A stretch of 64,000 nucleotides of DNA from JACMLD01 sp039916305 (GTDB taxonomy: Bacteria > Bacteroidota > Bacteroidia > Chitinophagales > Chitinophagaceae), in the NCBI GenBank assembly GCA_039916305.1, contig JBDSLR010000020.1:1-64000 (forward strand). Direction: 5' to 3'. The first letter of the stretch is position 1. Each line of letters starts with the position of its first letter. The position numbers and the translations under genes are program-made. The notes beneath the pieces are model-generated. The model was not told where the DNA came from. It was given only the letters and a program-made list of their open reading frames with translations, and searched no databases. Positions 50,702-59,266 of this stretch are shown piece by piece.

Positions 50702-53700
50702 CTATTTATTCTCTTCTGCATTAACCCTTAGGCCTTCACTATGACTGGTAAATTCCGGCGCATACATACATTGTATACTGGTGACGCCATTACTGAAATT
50801 GCCTGTATGGGTTACAAAAAGCGGGTATTCAAAAACGTAAACACCTTTTGGCAGCCAGCTGAAAAAGAAATTGGTACTGGCATCTTTGGTGCTTTCGTAA
50901 TAACCCAGTCCGCCCTGCCATTTGTACCCGCTTAATACATTTACCGGTTCCATACAACTGGCACGCATATCTTTCATGTGTACATATTCCATGTCCCTGT
51001 CAACCCGCAGCTCAATCCGCACTTTAATTTTATCGCCCACTTTAATGTAGCCATTTTCAGCAATAGGTTCCAGTACCGGCCCTTTGTTTGTATTTCTTTC
51101 TATGAATAATTTTTTTTCCAGCTTCAGTGGCGTTGCGGCAGCTGTGATCTTATCCAACTGTTCAAAATATTGCCAGTATATGGCGCCCCATGCAGGTTGA
51201 TTATTCCCCTGGTTTTGCGGGCTGGCAATTTTAACGGTAATTTCTCCCATGGCCGGTTTTACAAATGGCCCGTCAATGGTTTGTTTGAAATAACCGGTGC
51301 CTGCTTCGGACGTAGTTGCAGCGGAGGAGATAGATTTATCGCCTAATTTTATTTCAACGGTTGGTGTATTGTTTAACCAGTCGCTGCCTTGCAATAATAA
51401 CGCATAGCAGGCTTCTGCGGTGGCTTTGGTCGTCTTCCAGTTGCGGGTTTGTTTTTGCTTCAGCAACCAGGTTTTTAAGTCATTCACTGTCTTGATGTCT
51501 TTGCTGATTTCGCCAAATGCTTCTATCAGCAGGCTTTGGGTTTCCACCGGTGCCTGGTGCCAGTAATAGCCCGCCGTATTTTCTTTCCAGTACATGCCCA
51601 TCTCTTCATTAACAACTGCGTTTTGTTTCAGGGATTTCAAAATATCACCGGCTGTTTTACCGTCGCCGCTGCGTGACAGTGACAGGGCAATCATCCCCTG
51701 CATGTACTTGTTTTGCTGCAACCAGAACTGCTGGCTTTGTTTACGGTAATAATTAATGGCGGTAAATGATGCGCCGGGGATGGTATAGGTATTAAAGAAA
51801 CTCCGCATATACAGGAATTGTACCTGCAAATAGCCGAGCTGGGTGTTGCTTAGCACCGCTTTGCTTTTTACCAGGTTATCGTAGTCTTCTTTCATGCGCT
51901 GGTCAAGATAGCCAACAGCAGTTTTTGTAATAGTGGCCCATTCTTTTTGCTGGGCAGCGTTTAATGCACCCAGCTTGGCCAGGTGACCAATACCGGTTAA
52001 AATATATTGCGTCATGTACCGGTCATCCGGCCCGCCTTCAAACCAAACAAAACCGCCATTACTGCTTTGCAATTGTTTCAACTTCTCAAATGAAGCGGAC
52101 AGCTCCCGGCTCATGCGCAACATGTCAAATAGCAGGGCAATATTTTTCTTTTGCTGCGTTTCATTTTTTGCTTCCATTACCCAGGGTGTCTCTTCCAGCA
52201 ACGCTGCTTTCAGTTCCGGGTTTTTCTGGAGATTAGAGAGCAGGGCCGCTGTATCCGATGTTTTCCACTTTTCGAATATTTCTTTTAAACGTGGTGATGT
52301 ATTGGCAATTTTTGTGGCGAGGGCATTGGCATAATACCGGTTAAATGTTTGCTCAGCGCAATCGTACGGGTATTCCATTAAATAAGGCAGGGCCTGTACT
52401 GCGTACCATGCCGGGTTGGTAGTAAACTCTACCGTGAGTGCATGCTGCTGCAATGTTTCGCTATTGCCACTTTGCAATAATTTCTCGAAACGGAAATTTT
52501 TGGCAGCGTTGCCACGCATGGGCAGCGGCATGCTTTCCGTTACCAGCATACTATTGCTGAGTACAGGCATGGCGGCTTCTTCGCCATCGCTGTGTGCACC
52601 TGCTTTGGCAACAAACCGATAGCTCAATGCGCTGTTATACTGGTAGGGCACATCAATAGAGAATTTCACAACGGTACTTTGTGCGGCTGCAGCTGTAAAA
52701 TACTGTGTGGGAGAAATATTATGGAACCAGCCATCTACCGGCTGGTTGCTGGCTGCGTTGAATAATTCTAACTGTACCGTGCCCATTAGTTCGCTATCGG
52801 TCAGGTTAACTACTTTGGTACTGAGTTCCATTTTATCCCCCTCTCTTAAAAACCGCGGCGCATTGGGCTGCACCATCAGTTGTTTTTGGGTAATGGTATT
52901 GTTGACAGAATAACCAAACGCCAGTTCCTTGGTATGTGCCAGTGCCTGGAAGGTCCATTTGGTCAGCGCTTCCGGAATGGTAAAACCAAATTCAATATTG
53001 CCGGCAGTATCTGTTTTTAAATCCGGAAAAAAGAAAGCGGTTTCATTGAAGTTTTTACGAATTTGAATTTGGCCCGTTGCCGCTGCCGGGGGCACTGCCG
53101 TTCCTATTTTTACCTCCTGCAGGTATCCCTGTTCTGGCTTATCTTCCTCGTTATCTACCCGGCCTGCTTTTAGCATTCTTGCCGGTGCTGCCATTGACAT
53201 TTCTGCCATTGGTGCTGCCCCGGGAGCAGCGTCTACTGCAAGGTCTTTTGCTTCTCCACGGGACGCGCTCCCTCTTATCTTTAGGTTTCCAGCTGTATAC
53301 CTCAAATTAATACCGCCCCTGCTCATTGTATTCAAATAGTCATAGGCTTTATCTACGCTTTTGTAATCCTGGGTCCAGTATTTCTCCTGCGATTGTACCT
53401 GGTTAAATGAATAATTGCCCATCCAGTTGTTGTTGCCATAATAGGTTGGCCAGATGCCGGGTATCGCCCAGCTATGCGGTTTAAACTGATCCAGGGAAGC
53501 ATCATACATACTGGCCAGCATTTCGGCTGCCAGTTTTTCCTTTTTATAGCCGCTTATTTTCAGCTTCCATTTTTCTTCACTGCCGGGTAAGGTTTTATCG
53601 CGGAAACTGGTGTAAGAGATTTGCAGTTCTTTGTTTGTCCAGGGCACATTTACCTGGTTAGTTACTATATAAAAACGATTGTTGCGCACAAAGAAATGCG

Positions 53701-56700
53701 TTACGCCAAAACCACCGCGGTCTGCATCTGTAACCGGAAAATTGAATGATTGTTTTCCATTGAGGTTGATGAAATTATAAGCAGGCGTAGAAGTCAGTTC
53801 GCCCGTATTTTTTGGGTTGATTGTTTGCGCATCAGGTTTATCTATTTGCTGTACCAGGAAAATATCCGTTGCTGATGAACCGATGATAATAGTTGATTGC
53901 GCGCCTGGCTCAACAGTATTGTTTTTTTGCGAAGACCAGGTATACGCCGTTGCACCTAATGTTTTACTTTTTTCACTATATAGCTGTATATATTTGATGT
54001 CTTTTACTGTTGATCCATATTTGTCTTTTGTAACAGCTTCAATAGCATACCAGCCTTCCGGAATAGTAATTGGTATGAGAAACGGGGTGTTGCTGCTATC
54101 TGTTTTTGTAAAGAGGGATTTTTCCTTTGGCCAGCTTTGGTAATTGTTTTCATTTTGGTATTCGTCGTTCGGGAAGTTTTTTATAAATTCCTCCTTACTC
54201 ATTATAAACTGGTCGGGTTGCTGCCAGTATCTTTTACGGATTAACCTGTCAGGTGCCTGCAGCCTGCTGATGCTGACGGTAACCAACGCAGGCGCCGTAA
54301 CCCCCGCAATATTTTTTGTGCTGAGAGAAATTGTTTTCAGGCTGTCAGCGATGATGTTTTCGCCATCGTTGAGACCAATGCTTAGCTGCAACGCTTTATA
54401 AGCAACTGGTACAATGGTTTGGCCACTCCTGGTTTCGCCGTTAATATCAGTGATGTCTGCAGTTACTGTATAATCAAAAATGGGCTCAAGGTCTTTATTA
54501 ATGGAAAGATCCGGGATGGCTTTGAAAGTAATATTGAATTTGCCATCTGCGCCGGTGGTTAAAATACCATTTGTTATTTCCATATTGCTGGCGCGTGGGT
54601 AGCCGCGTTTCCAGTATAGCCAGGGATAGATAAACCTTGCCACCCTTTGCACCCGGTATTTTACCTGTGCGCCATCAATATTGTTGCCGGCATAGGCTTT
54701 TGCAAAACCGGTAATGGTAATTGAATCATTTACTTTATAGGTGGCTGTCACCTTATCATAGTCAACAAAAAACTTAGGGCGTTTGTACTCTTCTACAGCA
54801 AAAGAAGTATTGCCGTCTATTACCTCATTGATTAGCGTAAACTCGCCATTTAATATGCCCTGTGGCAAAATGAACTTACCGGTGCAGGAGCCATATTCAT
54901 TTGTTGTAAGTTCTATAGAATCGATGTTTTCTCCATTTGCATTGCGAAGAAAAAAAATAGATTTGATATCGCTGTACACTTTGCTTTTCCGGGTGGTGAA
55001 ATTATTGGTTACCGCAATGCCTTTAAAGTAAATGGTCTGGCCAGGGCGGTAAATGCTCCGGTCTGTAAAGAAAAACATACGGGCATTGTCTTTTTCATAT
55101 TGTGCCGCAATGACGGCGTCTGTGCCTGCGCCATCCTCCCTATAATAAATATACTGGGCATCATTCATAAAAAGCCGGTCTTCCCGGTTGGTTATTTCCA
55201 GTTGTAAATTACCCTGCCGGTTGCTTATGTTTTTTGCGAGGCGCACATAGCCGTTTTTATCCGCATTTACTTTCTCGCCTTTTACCCTTTTATTTGCCCG
55301 GGTATTATAGTCGTATTGGTTCCACCAGGTTTGAACGATAGCCCCTTCCAATGGTTTGCCGGTTTGGCGATCCAACATAAAATATTCATTGGCATTACTG
55401 ATATAGCTGATGCCGGAAATATAAAAATATTGTACCGCCAGGGGATTCCTGTCAAAAGAAAAATCAGGGTTGGTACTGGCCAGTAAAATATATTCGCCCA
55501 CCGGCAGTGCATCCACTTTAATTTCCGCATGGTGTTTCTGGTAATCATTGGTAGCTGGTAAGGATTGATCCCAGCTTCGCAGGGGCTTCAGTGCAACTAT
55601 ATTATTCCAGTAATTATTATCGTAACGGTTCTCAAGTTTCTTTTTCAGATCATCGTTTAATAATGCCAGGCGAAAATATAGTTTTGTAAAGTTGCGGTAG
55701 CTTACCAGCGTTCTGAACGGTTGCTGGGGCAGGTTTACTTTTTCAGTGGCCAGGTTGAGTTCTTTCCTTTCTATTTGCTGTAAAAGATTATAACAATTAA
55801 CCCTGCCTTCAGACGCTTCTTTTTGCTCCAGTACCTGACGGCATATTTTTGCGGCAATAATATATTCACCCTGCGGAGTACCCGGATCTTTTTCATCGTC
55901 TTTCAGCGGATCGTACTGCGCTGCCTTGTTGGCATGCAGTTGTGCCAGCAGGTAAAATGCCTGTGCAGCAGCCGGCGCTGTTTTGTAGGTATCTGTAATA
56001 ACTGTTAATGCCTGCTCATATAATTTTTCTTTATTTTCCATTACACCAAACTGCTGTACAAACTGCAGGCGTGCTATGTCTGCATCAATCAGGGCATCGG
56101 GTTTTGGATCGTTTGCATGCATGGCCAGCAGCTGTTGAAACACCAGCAACGCTTTGTGGTGCACAGCGGCGGGGTCCTGGCTTGTGATAGCCAGTTTGCT
56201 GAATGGGACTGCAGGCGCAAAATAATCATTGTCTTTAATTTCAAAAGCATAGGCCGGTTTTGTTATGTCTCTTTCTTCATTTTTAAAATAATCCAGGGCA
56301 CGGTGGGCCAGCAAATCATAAAGAGTAGGGCGCAGGTAACGCACGTTTCCTTTTGTGATAATAGCGTCAAAAGGTTCCAGCTTTGTCTGCTGTAGAATTT
56401 TTTCGTTTTTGACTGATACCAGGTACAACGCCGTTATTTTCTCAACAAAGTCAATGGCGCTCCAGGTAGCCATATCTTCTTTTTTGAAATTCATCGTTTG
56501 TGTACGATCGTACAATTGCCAGCGGTGTTGCTGGTAATAGTTATGGTAATGTTCTGCGAGGATAGATTGGAGGATGGATTTGGATGGCTCTGCTGCACTG
56601 GTAATCTCCTGCTGCCATTTATCAATACTTTTGTTACCTGACTGCTCTTCGGTTGTCTGTTGCAGGTTAACCTGGTAGAGCAAAGCTTTAACCAGTTGCG

Positions 56701-56902
56701 CATCCTGGTTTTCTTTTTTAGCAAGTGTATAAATTTTATTCACTTCCGTAAGGGCAGATTGCGTGAGGCCTTTTTTGCTATACAGCGAATCAACTTTCTT
56801 CCATAATATATCGTAACTGGTCATTGTTTTTTGTGCAGATAAGAAATGAGTAAATAGTATACAACTGATAAGTATAAATGCCGTGGTTCTAACAAATGCC
56901 AT
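50702..56902 (-). CDS. alpha-2-macroglobulin-like protein (MG2 and thioester domains)
   Basis: 2,066 residues with a normal signal peptide (1-23, FLSAQ) and no lipobox. The N-terminal about 500 residues are helical repeats. MG-type beta domains follow, including FFTDRSIYRPGQTIYFKGIA (about 610), the MG2 signature. A low-complexity spot (about 1200-1260) holds Ala/Met/Gly-rich sequence. The thioester domain has YPYDCAEQTFNRYYA with Cys at about 1515 and E-Q following, so the Cys-Gln thioester can form. A receptor-binding-like C terminus follows. In Proteobacteria such proteins pair with PBP1C as protease traps in the periplasm; no penicillin-binding protein is adjacent here. Probably a protease trap or surface protein. 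Confidence 0.88.
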   Translation of the reverse strand: MAFVRTTAFILISCILFTHFLSAQKTMTSYDILWKKVDSLYSKKGLTQSALTEVNKIYTLAKKENQDAQLVKALLYQVNLQQTTEEQSGNKSIDKWQQEITSAAEPSKSILQSILAEHYHNYYQQHRWQLYDRTQTMNFKKEDMATWSAIDFVEKITALYLVSVKNEKILQQTKLEPFDAIITKGNVRYLRPTLYDLLAHRALDYFKNEERDITKPAYAFEIKDNDYFAPAVPFSKLAITSQDPAAVHHKALLVFQQLLAMHANDPKPDALIDADIARLQFVQQFGVMENKEKLYEQALTVITDTYKTAPAAAQAFYLLAQLHANKAAQYDPLKDDEKDPGTPQGEYIIAAKICRQVLEQKEASEGRVNCYNLLQQIERKELNLATEKVNLPQQPFRTLVSYRNFTKLYFRLALLNDDLKKKLENRYDNNYWNNIVALKPLRSWDQSLPATNDYQKHHAEIKVDALPVGEYILLASTNPDFSFDRNPLAVQYFYISGISYISNANEYFMLDRQTGKPLEGAIVQTWWNQYDYNTRANKRVKGEKVNADKNGYVRLAKNISNRQGNLQLEITNREDRLFMNDAQYIYYREDGAGTDAVIAAQYEKDNARMFFFTDRSIYRPGQTIYFKGIAVTNNFTTRKSKVYSDIKSIFFLRNANGENIDSIELTTNEYGSCTGKFILPQGILNGEFTLINEVIDGNTSFAVEEYKRPKFFVDYDKVTATYKVNDSITITGFAKAYAGNNIDGAQVKYRVQRVARFIYPWLYWKRGYPRASNMEITNGILTTGADGKFNITFKAIPDLSINKDLEPIFDYTVTADITDINGETRSGQTIVPVAYKALQLSIGLNDGENIIADSLKTISLSTKNIAGVTAPALVTVSISRLQAPDRLIRKRYWQQPDQFIMSKEEFIKNFPNDEYQNENNYQSWPKEKSLFTKTDSSNTPFLIPITIPEGWYAIEAVTKDKYGSTVKDIKYIQLYSEKSKTLGATAYTWSSQKNNTVEPGAQSTIIIGSSATDIFLVQQIDKPDAQTINPKNTGELTSTPAYNFINLNGKQSFNFPVTDADRGGFGVTHFFVRNNRFYIVTNQVNVPWTNKELQISYTSFRDKTLPGSEEKWKLKISGYKKEKLAAEMLASMYDASLDQFKPHSWAIPGIWPTYYGNNNWMGNYSFNQVQSQEKYWTQDYKSVDKAYDYLNTMSRGGINLRYTAGNLKIRGSASRGEAKDLAVDAAPGAAPMAEMSMAAPARMLKAGRVDNEEDKPEQGYLQEVKIGTAVPPAAATGQIQIRKNFNETAFFFPDLKTDTAGNIEFGFTIPEALTKWTFQALAHTKELAFGYSVNNTITQKQLMVQPNAPRFLREGDKMELSTKVVNLTDSELMGTVQLELFNAASNQPVDGWFHNISPTQYFTAAAAQSTVVKFSIDVPYQYNSALSYRFVAKAGAHSDGEEAAMPVLSNSMLVTESMPLPMRGNAAKNFRFEKLLQSGNSETLQQHALTVEFTTNPAWYAVQALPYLMEYPYDCAEQTFNRYYANALATKIANTSPRLKEIFEKWKTSDTAALLSNLQKNPELKAALLEETPWVMEAKNETQQKKNIALLFDMLRMSRELSASFEKLKQLQSSNGGFVWFEGGPDDRYMTQYILTGIGHLAKLGALNAAQQKEWATITKTAVGYLDQRMKEDYDNLVKSKAVLSNTQLGYLQVQFLYMRSFFNTYTIPGASFTAINYYRKQSQQFWLQQNKYMQGMIALSLSRSGDGKTAGDILKSLKQNAVVNEEMGMYWKENTAGYYWHQAPVETQSLLIEAFGEISKDIKTVNDLKTWLLKQKQTRNWKTTKATAEACYALLLQGSDWLNNTPTVEIKLGDKSISSAATTSEAGTGYFKQTIDGPFVKPAMGEITVKIASPQNQGNNQPAWGAIYWQYFEQLDKITAAATPLKLEKKLFIERNTNKGPVLEPIAENGYIKVGDKIKVRIELRVDRDMEYVHMKDMRASCMEPVNVLSGYKWQGGLGYYESTKDASTNFFFSWLPKGVYVFEYPLFVTHTGNFSNGVTSIQCMYAPEFTSHSEGLRVNAEENK

Positions 56903-57277
56903 GTGCTTCAGGTTTTAATAGTGTTATAAGTTGCCGCTGTTGCTTAAACGCTGGTAAGGCAGGTACAACAGCAGCGATAAAGATAATCAGTTTGCGTATG
57001 GGATGCAGTAGCGGATGCTTTTGCATAAGCACCTTATCATAAACCCTGTTAAAGTATTTAACAATAATCAAGCAGGCCGGATGAAACAGCAGATAAACGC
57101 ATATAACTTTCGTATGCATGCGTTTTTTTGCAACATTGATTATCAGTTAATTGCATTAACAAATTCTTAGATCTTCTGCATGTTACTTTCTTTAATTGGA
57201 GGCTTCTATTATATATACCAGTAAGAAAGCAACTGGACAACAAGCAAAAATTATCAGTACAATTTAAATTTACAATT
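56903..57277. other. divergent intergenic region with an unassigned terminator hairpin
   Basis: 375 bp between divergent genes. A hairpin AAACGCAT/ATGCGTTT (57095-57102, 57118-57125) followed by seven T on the plus strand looks like an intrinsic terminator, but no gene lies upstream on that strand. GCATA/TATGC (57099-57103, 57113-57117) is an alternative pairing. No promoter could be assigned. Confidence 0.45.
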
Positions 57278-58111
57278 ATGAAAAAAATTTCTACACTTGG
57301 TCTCGGTATTCTTATATCAATGGCTTCTTTTGCCGGTTATGCACCTAACCGTTTAATAGTAGCTGCCGAAGGAAACAGCAATATAAAAGTTACGGTTGAT
57401 GGTAGCCGTTTTGATCAGCAATCATTTTCCAACAGTGCAGTTTTTGAAAACCTGCAACCCGGTTTTCATGCTGTAAAAGTTTACCAGCTTTCCGAAAAAC
57501 GTTCTGGTATGTTTGGCCGCAAGCGGGCAGATGAATACCGCCTGGTATACACCGCTTCCGTAAATATTAAGCCGTTGTTTGCTACTACCATTCAACTGAA
57601 CCGTTTTGGTAAAGCCCAGATTATTGAAAGGCCAATGCCCGTACGTACCGGCCCGGGCGGACGTGGCGGTTCTGATAATAGGGGATGGGGTAAAGACGAC
57701 AGGAGAAACGATGACCGCGGATATAATGGTAACGATAACAACAGTACCAATGACCGTGATTATAACAATAATGATCGTGACAAGCGTAGTAATGATTATA
57801 GTAGTAATAGTGGTTACAACCGTATCATCAGCAACCAGGACTTCTTTGCTGCGCAGCGTGTAATGGAGCGTGAAAATTTTGATGATGCCCGCTTGTTGTA
57901 TGCAAAACGTTTGGCAGACGAAAACTACCTGAGCGCTGAACAGGTAAAAGAACTGGCTCGTTTTTTCTCTTTTGATAACAGCAGGCTGGAATTTGCGAAA
58001 TACGCGTACAGCAAAACAACGGACAGGAATAATTATAGTGTGGTATGTAATGCATTTTCATCCAGCTATGGCAAAGAACAATTGATGCATTTTATTAGTA
58101 ATGGCAGATAA
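57278..58111 (+). CDS. DUF4476-domain exported protein
   Basis: 277 residues. Signal peptide (1-20, MASFAG). An N-terminal beta domain (about 25-115, IKVTVDGSRFDQQSFSN and LQPGFHAVKVYQLSEKRSG) is typical of these proteins. A hydrophilic linker follows with Asn/Asp/Arg/Gly repeats (about 125-185: GRGGSDNRGWGKDDRRNDDR). The DUF4476 helical domain (about 187-277) has QDFFAAQRVMERENFDDARL and YLSAEQVKELARFFSFDNSR. Exported; function not known. Confidence 0.82.
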   Translation: MKKISTLGLGILISMASFAGYAPNRLIVAAEGNSNIKVTVDGSRFDQQSFSNSAVFENLQPGFHAVKVYQLSEKRSGMFGRKRADEYRLVYTASVNIKPLFATTIQLNRFGKAQIIERPMPVRTGPGGRGGSDNRGWGKDDRRNDDRGYNGNDNNSTNDRDYNNNDRDKRSNDYSSNSGYNRIISNQDFFAAQRVMERENFDDARLLYAKRLADENYLSAEQVKELARFFSFDNSRLEFAKYAYSKTTDRNNYSVVCNAFSSSYGKEQLMHFISNGR

Positions 58112-58140
58112 GGTTCAGGAGAAAGATTTGTTTGTTCAAT

Positions 58141-58164
58141 AGCCCTGCAAATTTTTGCGGGGCT
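58141..58164 (+). terminator. Rho-independent terminator of the DUF4476 gene
   Basis: Near-perfect stem AGCCCTGCAA with TTGCGGGGCT (one G-U), then ATTTTC. Confidence 0.6.
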
Positions 58165-58210
58165 ATTTTCGGTTCACGAGACACTATTTACCGTATAGGC
58201 CCCGTAGATA

Positions 58211-58246
58211 AAAAAAAGCCCCAATGTTTATTGGGGCCTTTTTTAT
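58211..58246. terminator. bidirectional terminator between DUF4476 and sucD
   Basis: Stem GCCCCAA/TTGGGGC (58218-58224, 58231-58237) with an A-run before and a T-run after it, serving both convergent genes; 12 bp from the sucD stop. Confidence 0.82.
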
Positions 58247-58257
58247 AAAATTTAATC

Positions 58258-59133
58258 TTATTTTTTGTTGATCACTTCGGCCATTTTCTTGCCGATATCA
58301 GCAGGGCTTTGTACCACATATATACCGCACTCCGTCATGATTTTCATTTTTGCAGCAGCTGTATCGTCAGCACCGCCAACAATTGCACCCGCATGGCCCA
58401 TCCTTCTGCCCGGAGGTGCTGTTTGACCAGCAATAAAACCAACTACGGGTTTGGTGCCATTTTCTTTTATCCACTGGGCCGCTTCTGCTTCCATGCTGCC
58501 GCCAATCTCACCTATCATTATAATACCATCCGTTTCGGGATCGTTCATTAATAATTCCACTGCATCTTTAGTGGGCGTTCCAATAATGGGGTCGCCACCA
58601 ATACCAATGGCGGTAGAGATGCCCAGTCCTGCTTTAGCTACCTGGTCGGCGGCCTCATACGTAAGCGTACCGCTTTTAGAAACTACTCCAATACGGCCTG
58701 GTATGAAAACAAAGCCCGGCATGATACCTACTTTGCATTCGCCGGCGGTAATAACACCGGGGCAATTAGGCCCTATCAGCCTGGTGTTTTTGCCCAGCAA
58801 ATAACTTTTTGCTTTCACCATATCCTGCACAGGGATACCTTCTGTGATACATACTACCAGCGCAATGCCGGCATCCGTAGCTTCCATGATGGCATCTGCC
58901 GCAAAAGCCGGGGGCACGAAAATAATACTCACATTGGCGCCGGTTGCTTTTACCGCGTCGGCCACCGTGTTAAAAACAGGCTTATCCAGGTGCGTACTGC
59001 CCCCTTTGCCCGGCGTAACACCGCCCACCACATTGGTACCGTATTCTATCATTTGCGTGGCATGAAAACTGCCTTCTGTACCCGTAAAACCCTGAACAAT
59101 TATTTTAGAACTTTTATTCACTAAAACAGCCAT
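58258..59133 (-). CDS. sucD: succinate-CoA ligase subunit alpha
   Basis: 291 residues from the ATG at 59133 (MAVLVNKSSKIIVQGFTGTE). Makes succinate plus GTP or ATP from succinyl-CoA. Contains the CoA-binding loop GFTGTEGSFHATQMI, the NCPGVITAGECKVGIMPG segment, SKSGTLTYEA and the phosphohistidine His247 in RRMGHAGAIVGG. The beta subunit gene (sucC) is not in the window. Has its own -7 box. Confidence 0.96.
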   Translation of the reverse strand: MAVLVNKSSKIIVQGFTGTEGSFHATQMIEYGTNVVGGVTPGKGGSTHLDKPVFNTVADAVKATGANVSIIFVPPAFAADAIMEATDAGIALVVCITEGIPVQDMVKAKSYLLGKNTRLIGPNCPGVITAGECKVGIMPGFVFIPGRIGVVSKSGTLTYEAADQVAKAGLGISTAIGIGGDPIIGTPTKDAVELLMNDPETDGIIMIGEIGGSMEAEAAQWIKENGTKPVVGFIAGQTAPPGRRMGHAGAIVGGADDTAAAKMKIMTECGIYVVQSPADIGKKMAEVINKK

Positions 59134-59155
59134 GGTGTATATATTAGATTGTGGG

Positions 59156-59163
59156 CAAAAATA
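59156..59163 (-). promoter_or_regulatory. -7 promoter element of sucD
   Basis: Minus-strand TATTTTTG, exact TAnnTTTG, 22 nt before the sucD ATG. Confidence 0.42.
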
Positions 59164-59199
59164 GGGGATTTGGGCTAAGAGAACAAAGCAGATGTCCGT

Positions 59200-59266
59200 T
59201 GTCTGATTTTCTGATGGCTGCCTTAGCCGTCCGGGCAAAAGACATCAAACATCAGAAAATCAGACA
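59200..59266. repeat. 17-bp perfect inverted repeat overlapping the ABC gene's stop codon
   Basis: TGTCTGATTTTCTGATG (59200-59216) is repeated inverted at 59250-59266, separated by 33 nt. The right arm contains the stop codon of the ABC transporter gene. No T-run follows either arm. Confidence 0.65.
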
